Of a stretch of 64,000 nt of DNA, positions 1-9,734 are shown piece by piece (position 1 is the stretch's first letter; each line of letters begins with the position of its first letter). The stretch spans positions 102,054-166,053 of the forward strand of contig CBDCUO010000026.1 in NCBI GenBank assembly GCA_965222705.1. Direction: 5' to 3'. A program made the translations under genes and the position numbers. The stretch comes from JAFMDF01 sp965222705 (GTDB lineage Bacteria; Bacteroidota; Bacteroidia; Chitinophagales; Saprospiraceae). The notes under the pieces are model-generated. The model saw only the letters and a list, made by a program, of their open reading frames with translations, was not told where the DNA came from and did not search any database.

Positions 1-1
1 T

Positions 2-550
2 TTGCATGTATTCAGAACCAGAAATGAAGTATTTCGGCTTTCCAATTTTTGGAGCGCTTGCGGCAGATATTTTTGGCGAATGTTGCGACTAACCATTTAT
101 TTTTTAATCGTCCAAGCCCTATTGCTCTTGCTCTTTTTTACCCTTTTTTCAAGCCTTACTACTGGTGGGTTGGAGCGATTTCACAACGAAGGGGAAATAA
201 TTCAGGTAGGTTTGATTATGCTCCCTTTTTACTTGTTGTTTGCTATGGTGTTTTTTATGGTGCAGGACTATACAAAGATCCATATTGTGCAGGAGGACAA
301 AATCATTTTATTTAAACCCATTTGGCAGGCTATTCGGCTAGTCTTTAAAAACTTGCCACAAACCTTTCTTTTGTACTTAATAAACTTACTTACCTTCGGA
401 CTTTTATTTTTTATGTATTGGCATATAGATTTCAATTCCTCCGTTTTATTCGCTTTTTTACTTGGGCAGGCTTTTGTTCTTGCAAGGATCGGCACAAAAC
501 TATTAAATCTGGCAAGTGCGACTGTTTTATACCAAAGAATTAAGCAGTAG
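2..550 (+). CDS. Polytopic membrane protein, 3' end only
   Basis: The reading frame is open from the window edge, so this is the C-terminal part (about 182 residues) of a gene that starts outside the window. The visible part is strongly hydrophobic, with four likely membrane segments (about residues 28-53, 68-92, 115-140 and 143-170) separated by short basic loops. I recognise no catalytic motif or family. It ends in a basic tail (QRIKQ), consistent with a cytoplasmic C-terminus. The next gene starts about 100 bp downstream behind its own promoter-like sequence, so the two are probably not one operon. Confidence 0.6.
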   Translation: MHVFRTRNEVFRLSNFWSACGRYFWRMLRLTIYFLIVQALLLLLFFTLFSSLTTGGLERFHNEGEIIQVGLIMLPFYLLFAMVFFMVQDYTKIHIVQEDKIILFKPIWQAIRLVFKNLPQTFLLYLINLLTFGLLFFMYWHIDFNSSVLFAFLLGQAFVLARIGTKLLNLASATVLYQRIKQ

Positions 551-570
551 TACTTTTTCAGAACCCCTTA

Positions 571-602
571 CTTGAAATGACTTAATATTGTATGTAAATT
601 TG
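571..602 (+). promoter_or_regulatory. Candidate Bacteroidota promoter for the TlpA-like gene
   Basis: TAAATTTG at 595-602 matches the Bacteroidota -7 box TAnnTTTG, and a TTG at 572-574 lies at about the right distance for the -33 TTTG. The start codon is about 50 bp downstream. This is a consensus match only. Confidence 0.4.
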
Positions 603-652
603 AATTATAAAAACTGATCACTAGTCGTTCATTCACCAAATTATTAATCGCC

Positions 653-1255
653 ATGAAAAAACTACTTTTTATTTGTACCCTTTCGCTATTTTTTTTCGCC
701 TGCCAGCAAAAGCAACAGGCGGAAGTTGTTCAGGCTAAGCCCGTTGCTAAAAAAGTAACGGCAAAAATGCAAACCAATTTGCCTCCAGGCTACCCGCTTG
801 GACCCTTTCCCATTAAGAGCGATTATCCCTATAATATTGATTTAAAAACAGCAGACGGCAAAATGGTCAATTCTTCCGAAGTTTTTAAGCAAAATGGAAA
901 GCCTTCTGTCGTGTTATTTTGGCTGACCACTTGCTATCCATGCCGTATGGAGCTAAAAGCGATTAAAGAAAAATTTCCGCAATGGCAAAAGGAAGCCGAC
1001 TTTAACCTCTACGCTATTTCCACAGATTTTCCAAAAAATGCAGAACAGTTTGTAAAAAGAGTCAAAAATAGCGGCTGGACTTTTGAGGCTTATCACGATA
1101 TTAACCGACAATTTATGAAAGTAATGCCTGGCGGACTAAATGGCCTACCCCAAGTATTTGTCTTTGATAAAAAAGGCAATATTGTTTACCATAAACGGAA
1201 ATACAAACCAGGGGATGAGAATGTGCTATTTCGAAAAGTAAAAGCGATCAAATAA
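653..1255 (+). CDS. TlpA-like thioredoxin-fold lipoprotein
   Basis: A 200-residue secreted thiol-disulfide protein. Residues 1-17 form a lipoprotein signal peptide ending in a lipobox-like FFAC with the lipidated cysteine at 17, so it should be membrane-anchored on the periplasmic side. The thioredoxin/AhpC-TSA fold follows, with a CxxC active site CYPC at about residues 94-97 in the context LFWLTTCYPCRMEL, and a GLPQVFVFD segment carrying the expected cis-proline. Proteins of the TlpA/ResA type reduce disulfides in exported proteins or in apocytochrome c; which of these applies is not visible here. It is monocistronic, with a promoter-like box upstream and a hairpin terminator downstream. 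Confidence 0.85.
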   Translation: MKKLLFICTLSLFFFACQQKQQAEVVQAKPVAKKVTAKMQTNLPPGYPLGPFPIKSDYPYNIDLKTADGKMVNSSEVFKQNGKPSVVLFWLTTCYPCRMELKAIKEKFPQWQKEADFNLYAISTDFPKNAEQFVKRVKNSGWTFEAYHDINRQFMKVMPGGLNGLPQVFVFDKKGNIVYHKRKYKPGDENVLFRKVKAIK

Positions 1256-1289
1256 ACTCGAGGTGCAATAAAAAACGTTTGCTTCTTCC

Positions 1290-1330
1290 AAAAAAGGCTG
1301 CTGGCGAAATAGAGCTAGGCGGCCTTTTTT
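1290..1330 (+). terminator. Rho-independent terminator after the TlpA-like gene
   Basis: An A-rich left arm AAAAAAGGCTGC (1290-1301) pairs with GGCGGCCTTTTTT (1318-1330), allowing G-U pairing, and ends in a T run. It lies 35 bp after the stop codon. The A/T symmetry means it could work in both directions. Confidence 0.7.
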
Positions 1331-1430
1331 ATTTGGCGTTTCCTCCTCTATTTTGTAATAATAGCCCGCCGAATTCGTTTTAGGAATTTAACTGCATTTT
1401 TGGCATTTTTGCGATTATCGCAAAATTTCT

Positions 1431-2444
1431 ATGACAACAACTATGGTAAAGTTAGGGCTGCTGGGCGTTGGGCATCTAGGGAAGGTACACCTTAAATGTT
1501 TACAAGCAATCAATGCGATAGAGGTCATTGGCTTTTATGATCCCGATGATAAGGTGGCAGAAGCCATCGCTGCTACTTACCCGATCAAGCGCTTCGATAA
1601 CTTATTTGATTTAATATTGCATTCGGAAGCAGTTGATATTGTTACGCCAACGATTACCCATTTTGATTTAGCTGCTAGAGCAATTCAAGACGGCAAGCAT
1701 GTCTTCATTGAAAAACCGTTGACTCATACATTAGCAGAGGCCAAAGACCTAGTGCAATTAGCTCAAAAGCATGCGGTTAAGGTGCAAGTTGGCTATGTCG
1801 AACGTTTTAACCCTGCCTTTTTGTCCATTCAGAACATTCCATTAAATCCTGTATTTATAGAAGCCCACCGCCTGACTATGTTCAATCCAAGAGGAACAGA
1901 TGTTTCTGTAGTCTTAGATTTAATGGTACATGATCTGGACTTGGTCTTAAGCTTGGTAAAAGCCCCGTTGAAATCTGTAAGTGCAAGTGGGGTGGCGGTA
2001 GTTAGCAATTCACCGGATATTAGCAATGCTCGATTGGAGTTTGAAAACGGCTGTGTGGCAAATTTGACCGCCAGCCGAATATCTATGAAGCAGATGAGGA
2101 AATTGCGAATTTTTCAGAAAGATGCGTACATCAGCCTCGATTTATTAAAAAAACAATCGCAGCTTATTCGATTATTTGAAGTAGATCAAAAAGCATCATT
2201 AAACAATGAAAATTTGCTGTCTCTTGATACCAAAGAAGGCAAAAAATATATCCATATCGATACCCCTGAGACCCAACCCATCAATGCCATAAAAATGGAA
2301 CTGGCAGCCTTTGCAAAAAGCATTCTTGCAGACACAAAACCAATTGTCACCATTGAAGAAGGCTATCACACTTTAAAGGTGGCTTATCAAATCATGGAAG
2401 AAATAATAAAACGGCAAAAGACTTTTAGAGCTGTTTTGACTTAG
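1431..2444 (+). CDS. Gfo/Idh/MocA family NAD(P)-dependent oxidoreductase
   Basis: A 337-residue cytoplasmic dehydrogenase. The N-terminal Rossmann fold shows GVGHLG at about residues 12-17 for dinucleotide binding, followed by the family hallmark EKPL at about residue 94, whose lysine is the usual catalytic residue. The second half is the α/β dimerisation and substrate domain. Family members oxidise or reduce sugars, cyclitols or UDP-sugars; the substrate cannot be named from sequence. Its position just before a lipoprotein and a polyprenyl-phosphate sugar transferase would suit a role in making a surface-polysaccharide sugar, but that is inference. The start may be at 1431 or at the in-frame ATG 1443, which begins MVKLGLLG. 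Confidence 0.85.
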   Translation: MTTTMVKLGLLGVGHLGKVHLKCLQAINAIEVIGFYDPDDKVAEAIAATYPIKRFDNLFDLILHSEAVDIVTPTITHFDLAARAIQDGKHVFIEKPLTHTLAEAKDLVQLAQKHAVKVQVGYVERFNPAFLSIQNIPLNPVFIEAHRLTMFNPRGTDVSVVLDLMVHDLDLVLSLVKAPLKSVSASGVAVVSNSPDISNARLEFENGCVANLTASRISMKQMRKLRIFQKDAYISLDLLKKQSQLIRLFEVDQKASLNNENLLSLDTKEGKKYIHIDTPETQPINAIKMELAAFAKSILADTKPIVTIEEGYHTLKVAYQIMEEIIKRQKTFRAVLT

Positions 2445-2472
2445 GTGATTAATGAGATAGACAAAGACGACT

Positions 2473-3378
2473 ATGATACGACTAAGCAATAGGATTGCTC
2501 ATAGCGGGAAATTACTGATTTTCGGCGTAATATTTACTGCTTGTGAGTTAGTCAATCCTTCGGAAGAAGTTCCTGCCTATTTGCAAATAGCTGATTTTCA
2601 GCTCACTACCAATCCTTTACAAGGAAATAATTCTGAACAAATTACGGATGCCTGGGTATTTGTGACAGGTACTTCATTAGGCATTTATGAACTACCTGCG
2701 ACTCTTCCGATCTTGGCACAAGGCGAACAGTTAATTACCATTTTTCCGGTTATTAGAGAAAATGGTTTGCGAAGTACGCCAATTATTTATCCTTTTTACG
2801 AGCGATATGAAGTAAATTTGAACCTAGAACCAGCGCAAACTTTTCCCCTTCACCCAACGACTACTTATATAGAAGATGATATTATTTTTGAATTGGTTGA
2901 AGACTTTGAAAGCGAGAGTCATAAACTGAAAGGACTAGGTCAAAATACAGTGCGTATCACCGCTAATCCTTCCAAAGTATTTAGTGGAAATGCTTCGGGA
3001 CACATACCCTTGAATGATTTGAATGAGGTAGAATTTATTTCCTCGACTATCTTTTTGGATTTACCAATAACAGGCAACTTGCCCGTTTTTTTAGAAATAG
3101 ATTATAAAACGACCGTAGAATTTGAAATTGGATTGTTAGGCATAGACCCTAGCCCCACCAATCCTGTAAATGCAACCAATTACAAAGTCACGCTCTGCCC
3201 GATTGATGATTGGAATAAGGTGTATATCAATTTTCAGGAAGACTTACAGATTTCTCAATTGCCAAGCTATCAATTAGCATTTAGGGCCTCAACACGGAAC
3301 ACCGGCTGTGAACAATTAGACGGCACGGATCGAGAGGTTTTAATTGATAATATAAAACTTATTCGTTTTCAAAATTGA
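2473..3378 (+). CDS. Hypothetical lipoprotein
   Basis: A 301-residue protein with a lipoprotein signal peptide: hydrophobic residues 13-23 then FTAC with the acceptor cysteine at 24. The mature part is rich in β-strand-like segments and contains VFVTGTSLGIYELPATLPIL, which suggests a carboxypeptidase-regulatory or Ig-like β-sandwich in the first half, and a jelly-roll-like second half. I recognise no catalytic residues and no named family. It starts 28 bp after the oxidoreductase, and its stop codon overlaps the TTG start of the sugar transferase (TTGA), so the three genes probably form one transcription unit. Confidence 0.65.
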   Translation: MIRLSNRIAHSGKLLIFGVIFTACELVNPSEEVPAYLQIADFQLTTNPLQGNNSEQITDAWVFVTGTSLGIYELPATLPILAQGEQLITIFPVIRENGLRSTPIIYPFYERYEVNLNLEPAQTFPLHPTTTYIEDDIIFELVEDFESESHKLKGLGQNTVRITANPSKVFSGNASGHIPLNDLNEVEFISSTIFLDLPITGNLPVFLEIDYKTTVEFEIGLLGIDPSPTNPVNATNYKVTLCPIDDWNKVYINFQEDLQISQLPSYQLAFRASTRNTGCEQLDGTDREVLIDNIKLIRFQN

Positions 3379-4800
3379 AGCAACATCGCCAATATATAGA
3401 CACGCTAAAGTATAAAATTGCCGATTACTTTATGGCAATGCTGGCTTGGGCCTGCTTTTATGTTTATCGAAAAGTAATCTCCGAGCGTGTACCTTTAGAC
3501 CACACAGTGATAGAGGATCGCAATTTGTACATTGGTATTTTGGTAATTCCAATAGGTTGGATTTTATTATATACCATTTTCGACAAATATAAAGACATAT
3601 ATCGACTGTCCCGCTTATCCACCTTAAGCCGCACCTTTTTTCTATCTTTTTTAGGGGTGATTTTCTTGTTTTTTACCTTGATTTTGGATGATGTCATTCA
3701 GGCATATACGACTTATATATCTTCTTTTATTGCCTTGTTTGTGATTCATTTTTCGCTTACAGGCATTTCTAGAATGATTTTGCTAACTAGAGCTAGTAGG
3801 CGAATTAAAGCTGGTCAAGTTAGTTATAATACTTTGATTATTGGCGGCAATCAGAATGCACTGGAGCTATATGAAGAAATAAAAGAGATGAAACTCAGGA
3901 CGGGCAACCATTTTATCGGATTCATTGATTCTAATGGAAGTAGTAAAAATGAACTATCTAAATATTTGCCAGTTTTAGGAAAAATTAAGGATATTCCCAA
4001 AGTTATTCAGGAGTATGAAATAGAAGAGACCATTATTGCTATTGAAACTTCTGATCACGATAAGATCAAAAAAATCCTAGATGCTCTTGCAGATTTTGAG
4101 GAACAAATTTTTACCAAAATCATTCCCGATATGTATGATATCTTGCTGGGGACGGTAAAGATGAATCACGTTTACGGGGCAGTGTTGATTGAAATTCAGC
4201 AGGATTTAATGCCTCGCTGGCAGAAGCTGGCAAAACGAGTTATTGATATTTGTGCAAGCCTATTCCTGCTAGTGCTACTTGCTCCGTTATATTTATATAT
4301 TGCGTTTCGCGTAAAAGTATCTTCAAAAGGACCTATCCTTTATCAACAAGAACGAATTGGGCTAAATGGCCAGCCATTTACCATTTACAAATTCCGGTCT
4401 ATGTACGAAGGGTCAGAACAAAATGGGCCGCAATTATCAGAGGAGAATGATGCTCGTTGCACGCCTTGGGGAGCAGTTATGCGAAAGTGGCGTTTGGATG
4501 AACTGCCCCAGTTTTGGAATGTTTTAATAGGGGATATGTCCCTAGTGGGGTCCACGGCCTGAACGGCAGCATTATATTGAAAAAATTGTGAAAATTAGCC
4601 CCCACTATCGTCATCTACTAAAGGTTCGACCTGGTGTTACTTCCTGGGGGCAAGTAAAATATGGCTATGCTTCCAGTATTGAAGAAATGCTCCAAAGGCT
4701 GCGCTTTGACATTTTGTATATCGAAAATAGGTCGCTGGCTTTGGATTTTAAAATAATGTTTTATACACTGCGAGTGCTTTGGGAAGGAAAGGGGAAGTAA
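3375..4800 (+). CDS. Polyprenyl-phosphate sugar-1-phosphate transferase (frame broken by one base)
   Basis: An initiating glycosyltransferase of the WbaP/EpsE type, which moves a sugar-1-phosphate from a nucleotide sugar to undecaprenyl phosphate at the inner membrane. The N-terminal half has four membrane segments (about residues 15-130) and a CoA-binding-like Rossmann domain (about 150-270). A further helix near 290-310 leads into the bacterial sugar transferase domain with YKFRSM, RKWRLDELPQFWNV and GDMSLVG. The frame then fails: an extra T at 4551 turns the expected VGPRPERQHYIEK into VGSTA-stop. Dropping that base restores the frame to 4800 with VRPGVTSWGQVKYGYASS, giving about 475 residues, normal for the family. 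The start is TTG 3375, overlapping the previous stop; ATG 3432 is the alternative. Either a sequence error or a recent pseudogene. Confidence 0.85.
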
Positions 4801-4843
4801 TAATTATCCATTTGAGGGTACAAAGTAATTGATAGTTTTTTTG

Positions 4844-4851
4844 TAAATTTG
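4844..4851 (+). promoter_or_regulatory. Candidate -7 box upstream of the GbsR-like regulator
   Basis: TAAATTTG matches TAnnTTTG and lies 85 bp before the start codon at 4936. No clear -33 element sits at the right spacing, so support is weak. Confidence 0.3.
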
Positions 4852-4935
4852 AATTCATTCGAAAGAGAAAGATTTACTCCTTGACTAGACAATAGGCTTG
4901 TTAAAAGAAATGAAAAAGGAAAAATCCTTTGCTAC

Positions 4936-5436
4936 ATGACCTTACAAGAAAAGAAATCAAAATTCATACAGTCCTGGGGAACCATTGGTTCTAACTGGGG
5001 AATTAACCGGACGATGGCCCAAATTCATGCTTTGCTACTAGCCTCTTCCCAGCCTCTGAGCGCACAGCAAATCAAAGAAGAGCTGAAAATTTCGGTGGGC
5101 AATGCGAATATGAACATCCGCTCTCTGATAGACTGGGGCTTAGTGCATAAAGAGCTAATTTCGGGAGAGCGAAAAGAGTTTTTTGTAGCAGAAAAAGATA
5201 TGTGGGAAGTAGTCAAGCGGATCATCATTCAGCGGAAAAAGAAGGAGTTAGAGCCAATTTTACGGGTTTTGAATGAGATTTCGGAGATAGAAGTAAAAGA
5301 CGAGGAATCGGAAGAATTTGCCAGAGTGATTAAAGAGTTGGAACAATATTCGACCAAAGTGGACACTACCCTGGGGCGGCTTATCAATGCAGACTCCAAC
5401 TGGTTTGTAGGTACTTTTATGAAACTAATTGGCTAA
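4936..5436 (+). CDS. GbsR/MarR-family winged-helix transcriptional regulator
   Basis: A 166-residue DNA-binding protein. The winged helix spans about residues 22-75: AQIHALLLASSQPLSAQQIKEEL and then a recognition-helix region ISVGNANMNIRSLIDWGLV, typical of GbsR-type regulators. A helical dimerisation tail follows (IIIQRKKKELEPILRVLNEI). In other bacteria GbsR proteins respond to osmolyte precursors, but Bacteroidota carry many of unknown function. It is followed 29 bp later by an ArsR-like regulator on the same strand, so the two are likely co-transcribed. No operator was identified. Confidence 0.8.
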   Translation: MTLQEKKSKFIQSWGTIGSNWGINRTMAQIHALLLASSQPLSAQQIKEELKISVGNANMNIRSLIDWGLVHKELISGERKEFFVAEKDMWEVVKRIIIQRKKKELEPILRVLNEISEIEVKDEESEEFARVIKELEQYSTKVDTTLGRLINADSNWFVGTFMKLIG

Positions 5437-5465
5437 GCATTCGGATAAAAAAGTAAAGAAAAATT

Positions 5466-5786
5466 ATGGAATCAAAAGAAAAGACAGTTATCAATAAGGA
5501 GTTGGCAGAAAAGTTGGATCGGATAGCTTTTATATTAAAGATCGTGGCACACCCGACCCGTTTGGGAATCGTACATTTACTAGAGCAGCATCCGTATTTG
5601 ACGGTGACGGAGATATGTACAATGTTGGATAGTGAACAATCGTTGACTTCCCACCATTTGCAAAATATGCGATTCAAGGGTTTATTGAGTGTTCGTCGAG
5701 CGGGTAGGAAGATGCTCTATTCACTCAAAGAGCGGGATGTATCTTTAATCATTGAATGTTTGGAAAACTGTCAGTGTAATATGTGA
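5466..5786 (+). CDS. ArsR-family winged-helix transcriptional regulator
   Basis: A 106-residue protein. The pattern LKIVAHPTRLGIVHLLEQ followed by LTVTEICTMLDSEQSLTSHHLQNMRFKGLLSVRRAGRKMLYSL is the compact ArsR/SmtB winged helix (helix α1, recognition helix, β-hairpin wing). Metal-sensing ArsR proteins carry ELCVCDL in the recognition helix. That motif is absent here, although the C-terminus ends CLENCQCNM with three cysteines, so metal or redox sensing is possible but unproven. It sits between the GbsR-like gene and purD, and purD starts 65 bp after its stop. Confidence 0.8.
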   Translation: MESKEKTVINKELAEKLDRIAFILKIVAHPTRLGIVHLLEQHPYLTVTEICTMLDSEQSLTSHHLQNMRFKGLLSVRRAGRKMLYSLKERDVSLIIECLENCQCNM

Positions 5787-5851
5787 GTTGGTCTGAAAAA
5801 TCCCAAGTCTTTGATTTTGTGAAACCACCGTATTGCAATAAGCCTATTGAA

Positions 5852-7120
5852 ATGAATATTTTAATACTAGGAGGAGGGGGAAGAGAGCATACATTTGCTT
5901 GGAAAATTAGTCAAAGCCCACATTGCAAAAATTTATTTATTGCACCTGGAAACGCAGGCACTCAAAATCACGGAGTCAATATCCCTGTTAGCCCCACCAA
6001 TTTTGAGGCAGTAAAGAAAATCGTACTAGATAAAAAAATTGATATGGTCATCGTTGGGCCAGAAGCCCCTTTAGTCAAGGGTATTTACGATTTTTTCAAA
6101 GCTGATAAAATACTCAAAGACATTGCTATCATCGGTCCCTCTGCTGAAGCTGCTCAACTAGAAGGGAGCAAAGCCTTCGCCAAGGCCTTCATGCAGAAAC
6201 AAAACATTCCAACAGCCAATTATAAAGAATTTACACGAGCGAACCTTGACGAGGGGTTAAGCTACATTGATCAACAAACACCGCCCATCGTCCTGAAGGC
6301 AGATGGTTTGGCGGCTGGAAAGGGCGTACTTATTTTAGATAATAAAGCAATAGCCAAAAAAGAATTCACGGCTATGTTGGATGGCAAATTTGGCACAGCT
6401 AGTAAAAAAGTGGTGGTCGAAGATTTTCTGGACGGGATAGAGTTTTCCGTTTTTATTTTGACCGATGGAAAATCCTATAAAATACTGCCGATTGCCAAAG
6501 ATTATAAAAGAATAGGAGAAGGCGATACAGGCTTGAACACAGGCGGAATGGGGGCGATTTCCCCTGTTCCCTTTGTAGATGTAGCTTTAATGAGGAAAGT
6601 AGAACGACGCATTATTATACCCACTATTGAGGGCATTCAAAAAGAAGGACTGGACTACAAAGGTTTTATCTTCATTGGCTTGATAAAAGTAGGGGAGGAT
6701 CCCTATGTAATAGAGTATAATTGTAGAATGGGGGATCCCGAAACGGAAGTGGTGCTGCCGAGACTGCAAAACGATTTGGTAGAAATGCTATTGGCATTGA
6801 CGAAAGGAAACTTATCCACCATTAATGTCGAAATTGACGAGCGGGCGGCAACGACCATTATGCTGGTTTCCGGCGGTTATCCAGAAGTCTATGAAAAGGG
6901 CAAAAAAATGACCGGTTTTTCAACAATAAATGATAGTATTCTATTCCATGCAGGGACTCGGCTGGTCAATGACGAAATACTGACCAATGGCGGAAGGGTA
7001 CTTGCTATTACTTCTTATGGAGAAAAATTTCAAAATGCACTAGCTATCTCAAAAAAAAATGCTGAAAAAATTGCTTTTGATAAAAAATATTACCGGAAAG
7101 ACATTGGTTTCGATTTGTAA
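5852..7120 (+). CDS. purD: Phosphoribosylamine-glycine ligase (GAR synthetase)
   Basis: A 422-residue ATP-grasp enzyme that joins 5-phosphoribosylamine and glycine in the second step of de novo purine synthesis. The start chosen is ATG 5852, giving MNILILGGGGREHTFAWKI, the canonical PurD N-terminus; the frame is open further upstream but that part has no family similarity. The VVGPEAPL segment at about 70, the ATP-grasp core with VLKADGLAAGKGV (about 150) and LNTGGMGAISP (about 230), and GDPETEVVLPRL (about 293) are all present. The final third is the usual C-terminal domain. It is complete with no visible damage. It is not next to other pur genes. Confidence 0.95.
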   Translation: MNILILGGGGREHTFAWKISQSPHCKNLFIAPGNAGTQNHGVNIPVSPTNFEAVKKIVLDKKIDMVIVGPEAPLVKGIYDFFKADKILKDIAIIGPSAEAAQLEGSKAFAKAFMQKQNIPTANYKEFTRANLDEGLSYIDQQTPPIVLKADGLAAGKGVLILDNKAIAKKEFTAMLDGKFGTASKKVVVEDFLDGIEFSVFILTDGKSYKILPIAKDYKRIGEGDTGLNTGGMGAISPVPFVDVALMRKVERRIIIPTIEGIQKEGLDYKGFIFIGLIKVGEDPYVIEYNCRMGDPETEVVLPRLQNDLVEMLLALTKGNLSTINVEIDERAATTIMLVSGGYPEVYEKGKKMTGFSTINDSILFHAGTRLVNDEILTNGGRVLAITSYGEKFQNALAISKKNAEKIAFDKKYYRKDIGFDL

Positions 7121-7177
7121 TAAAAATGAAAAACAGGACCTTTTCAGTAATGATTAAGATAAACTCGTGGCGGTAGA

Positions 7178-9643
7178 ATGATTTATTCCATTCAACAGAT
7201 AGTAGAAATAACGGAAGGAAAGCCGCTCAACTTACCATTAATTGAAACCCAAATAGAGCGGTTACTCTTTGACTCTAGGCATTTGGTCTTTCCCAATCGA
7301 ACGCTGTTTTTTGCTTTTAAAAGCAAACGCCAAGACGGGCATCATTTTATTAAGGAATTGTACCGGCAGGGAGTCAGAAACTTTATAGTTACACAAAATT
7401 TTAACTCTGCCGCATTTCCTTCTGCCAACTTTATTTTAGTGGAAGACAGTGTTCGGGCACTCCAGCAACTGGCTGTTTTTCATCGGCGGCAATTTTCTTT
7501 AAAAACGATAGGCATCACCGGAAGTAATGGGAAAACTATCATTAAAGAATGGCTTTATCAATTGCTACATACCGATTTTCAAATTATCAGAAATCCAGGG
7601 AGTTATAATTCTCAAATCGGAGTCCCGCTTTCCGTTTGGCAAATTGAAGAAGAACACAATCTAGGCATTTTTGAAGCAGGGATTTCTAAAGTGGGCGAAA
7701 TGGAAAAAATTGCACCGGTTATTGATTGTGAAATGGGCATTTTTACCAATATTGGGGAAGCGCACAGCGAAGGATTTGACTCAAAAGAGGAAAAAATTAA
7801 TGAAAAATTAAAGCTTTTTGACCAAACCGAAACAATCGTCTATTGCAGAGATAATGAAATAGTTGATATTGTTTTTCAAAAAATAAAAAATAAAAAGTTA
7901 GTCTCTTGGTCTCAAAAAAAAGAAGCGGATCTACGAATAATAGCCATTTCAAAAAAAGAAAAAGCGAGCGAAATCACAATTGCTTTCCAGCTTAATCGCT
8001 TTGCATTTTCTATTCCATTCACAGACTCTGCTTCGATAGAAAACGCCATTCATTGCTGCGCGATAATGCTTTTATTGAAAGTCCCCATTGCGAAAATTCA
8101 AAAAGGAATGCCCAAGCTGGAGCCGGTGTCCATGAGACTGGAGGTCAAAGAGGGTATCAACGGTTGTACAATTATCAACGATAGTTATAACTCGGATTTA
8201 ACTTCTTTGGAATTGGCTTTAAATTTTGCGACCAAAAGCCGTTCAAATAATAAATTCCTATTGATTCTTTCAGACATTTTTCAAAGTGGCCAGTCGCCCG
8301 ATGTGCTTTATAAAAAAGTTGCCCACTTAATTATTGCTAAAAAAGTAGATAGCTTGGTTGCTATCGGAAAAGAAATTAGTGCGATAAAAAAATACCTGCC
8401 CAAGGATTTTTCTGTTGCTTTTTTTAAAAATACAGCCAATTTTTTGAAGGCATTTAAATCCAAGGATTTTTATTCCAATACAATCCTCTTAAAGGGAGCG
8501 CGAGTGTTTGAGTTTGAAAAAATAGTCAATCGTTTTGAAGAAAAAGTACACAAAACGGTCTTGGAAGTAGATTTGAGTGCGATCATCCATAACTTAAAAG
8601 TATATGGACAATATCTAAATTCGAACACAAAATTAATGGCGATGGTCAAAGCGTCTGCTTATGGAAGCGGAAGTGTCGAAGTAGCCAAAATATTGGAATT
8701 TTACAAGGCGGATTATTTGGCAGTTGCTTATGCGGATGAAGGGGTAGAACTGAGAAAGGCAGGTATTCAGCTACCCATTCTTGTTTTGAATCCCGAAGAA
8801 GCGAGTTTTTCAGTGATGGTTCGTTATCAGTTAGAACCAGAAATGTATAGCATTGAATTGTTTCGACGATTATTAGACTTTCTTCCCCCTTCCCAATCTA
8901 TTTCTATTCATATAAAGTTGGATACGGGCATGCATCGACTGGGATTTGAAGAAAAAAATATAGCTACTTTGCTTGACCTTTTGAAAACACGCCCCTCTGT
9001 CAAAGTCAAAAGCATTTTCTCTCATTTGGCAGCGAGTGATATGGCGGCGCATGACGCTTTTAGCCGAGAGCAAGTGGATCGGTTTTTGAAAATGTACGAA
9101 TTGGTTTGTTCGAATCTAAGGTATCGCCCCATTCGGCATATTTTGAATTCGAGCGGAATACTTCGTTTCCCACAATACCAGCTAGATATGGTGCGTTTGG
9201 GGATTGGACTGTATGGCATAGACAGTAGCGGAATAGTTCAGCAGCAATTAAAGGTGGTAAATACTTTAAAAGCAACCATTTCTCAAATAAAAACGATTGC
9301 TGGAGAAGCCACCATTGGTTATAATAGAAGTGGAAAGATCAACCAGTCTAAAAGAATTGCCACTATCACTATTGGCTACGCAGACGGTTTAGCCAGGAAA
9401 ACAGGAAACGGAAAGTATAAAGTTTCCGTACAAGGTCAAAAAGCACCGATTATTGGAAATGTGTGCATGGATATGTGTATGATAGATATAAGTGACATTC
9501 CCAATGCAAAAGTCGGCGATGAAGTTGTGATATTTGGAAGTTCTCCAGGCGTTGAAGAATTGGCGAATTGCTTGGGAACTATCCCTTATGAGGTTTTCAC
9601 AGGGGTTTCTAACAGGGTCAAGCGCATTTATTTTAGAACTTGA
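7178..9643 (+). CDS. murF-alr: Fused UDP-MurNAc-tripeptide:D-Ala-D-Ala ligase and alanine racemase
   Basis: An 821-residue bifunctional peptidoglycan enzyme, a fusion common in Bacteroidota. Residues 1 to about 450 are MurF: the Mur N-terminal domain, then the ATP-binding loop GITGSNGKT (about 113-121), the IFEAGISKVGEMEKI segment and the ligase C-terminal domain with INDSYNSDLTSLELAL. Residues about 455-821 are alanine racemase: VDLSAIIHNL, the PLP-lysine motif AMVKASAYGSG (lysine near 490), the FSHLAASD segment, and IGYNRSG with the catalytic tyrosine near 714. The racemase makes D-alanine, and the ligase adds D-Ala-D-Ala to the UDP-MurNAc-tripeptide; D-Ala-D-Ala ligase (Ddl) is not in this window. 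Confidence 0.95.
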   Translation: MIYSIQQIVEITEGKPLNLPLIETQIERLLFDSRHLVFPNRTLFFAFKSKRQDGHHFIKELYRQGVRNFIVTQNFNSAAFPSANFILVEDSVRALQQLAVFHRRQFSLKTIGITGSNGKTIIKEWLYQLLHTDFQIIRNPGSYNSQIGVPLSVWQIEEEHNLGIFEAGISKVGEMEKIAPVIDCEMGIFTNIGEAHSEGFDSKEEKINEKLKLFDQTETIVYCRDNEIVDIVFQKIKNKKLVSWSQKKEADLRIIAISKKEKASEITIAFQLNRFAFSIPFTDSASIENAIHCCAIMLLLKVPIAKIQKGMPKLEPVSMRLEVKEGINGCTIINDSYNSDLTSLELALNFATKSRSNNKFLLILSDIFQSGQSPDVLYKKVAHLIIAKKVDSLVAIGKEISAIKKYLPKDFSVAFFKNTANFLKAFKSKDFYSNTILLKGARVFEFEKIVNRFEEKVHKTVLEVDLSAIIHNLKVYGQYLNSNTKLMAMVKASAYGSGSVEVAKILEFYKADYLAVAYADEGVELRKAGIQLPILVLNPEEASFSVMVRYQLEPEMYSIELFRRLLDFLPPSQSISIHIKLDTGMHRLGFEEKNIATLLDLLKTRPSVKVKSIFSHLAASDMAAHDAFSREQVDRFLKMYELVCSNLRYRPIRHILNSSGILRFPQYQLDMVRLGIGLYGIDSSGIVQQQLKVVNTLKATISQIKTIAGEATIGYNRSGKINQSKRIATITIGYADGLARKTGNGKYKVSVQGQKAPIIGNVCMDMCMIDISDIPNAKVGDEVVIFGSSPGVEELANCLGTIPYEVFTGVSNRVKRIYFRT

Positions 9644-9734
9644 AAAAACAGATCCTCTTTTGCAGGCTGTTAAAGATATTTTAAAGTCCACCTGGAATAA
9701 GTCCTTGCAGGCGGTGTACCATTTTTATTTTTGC

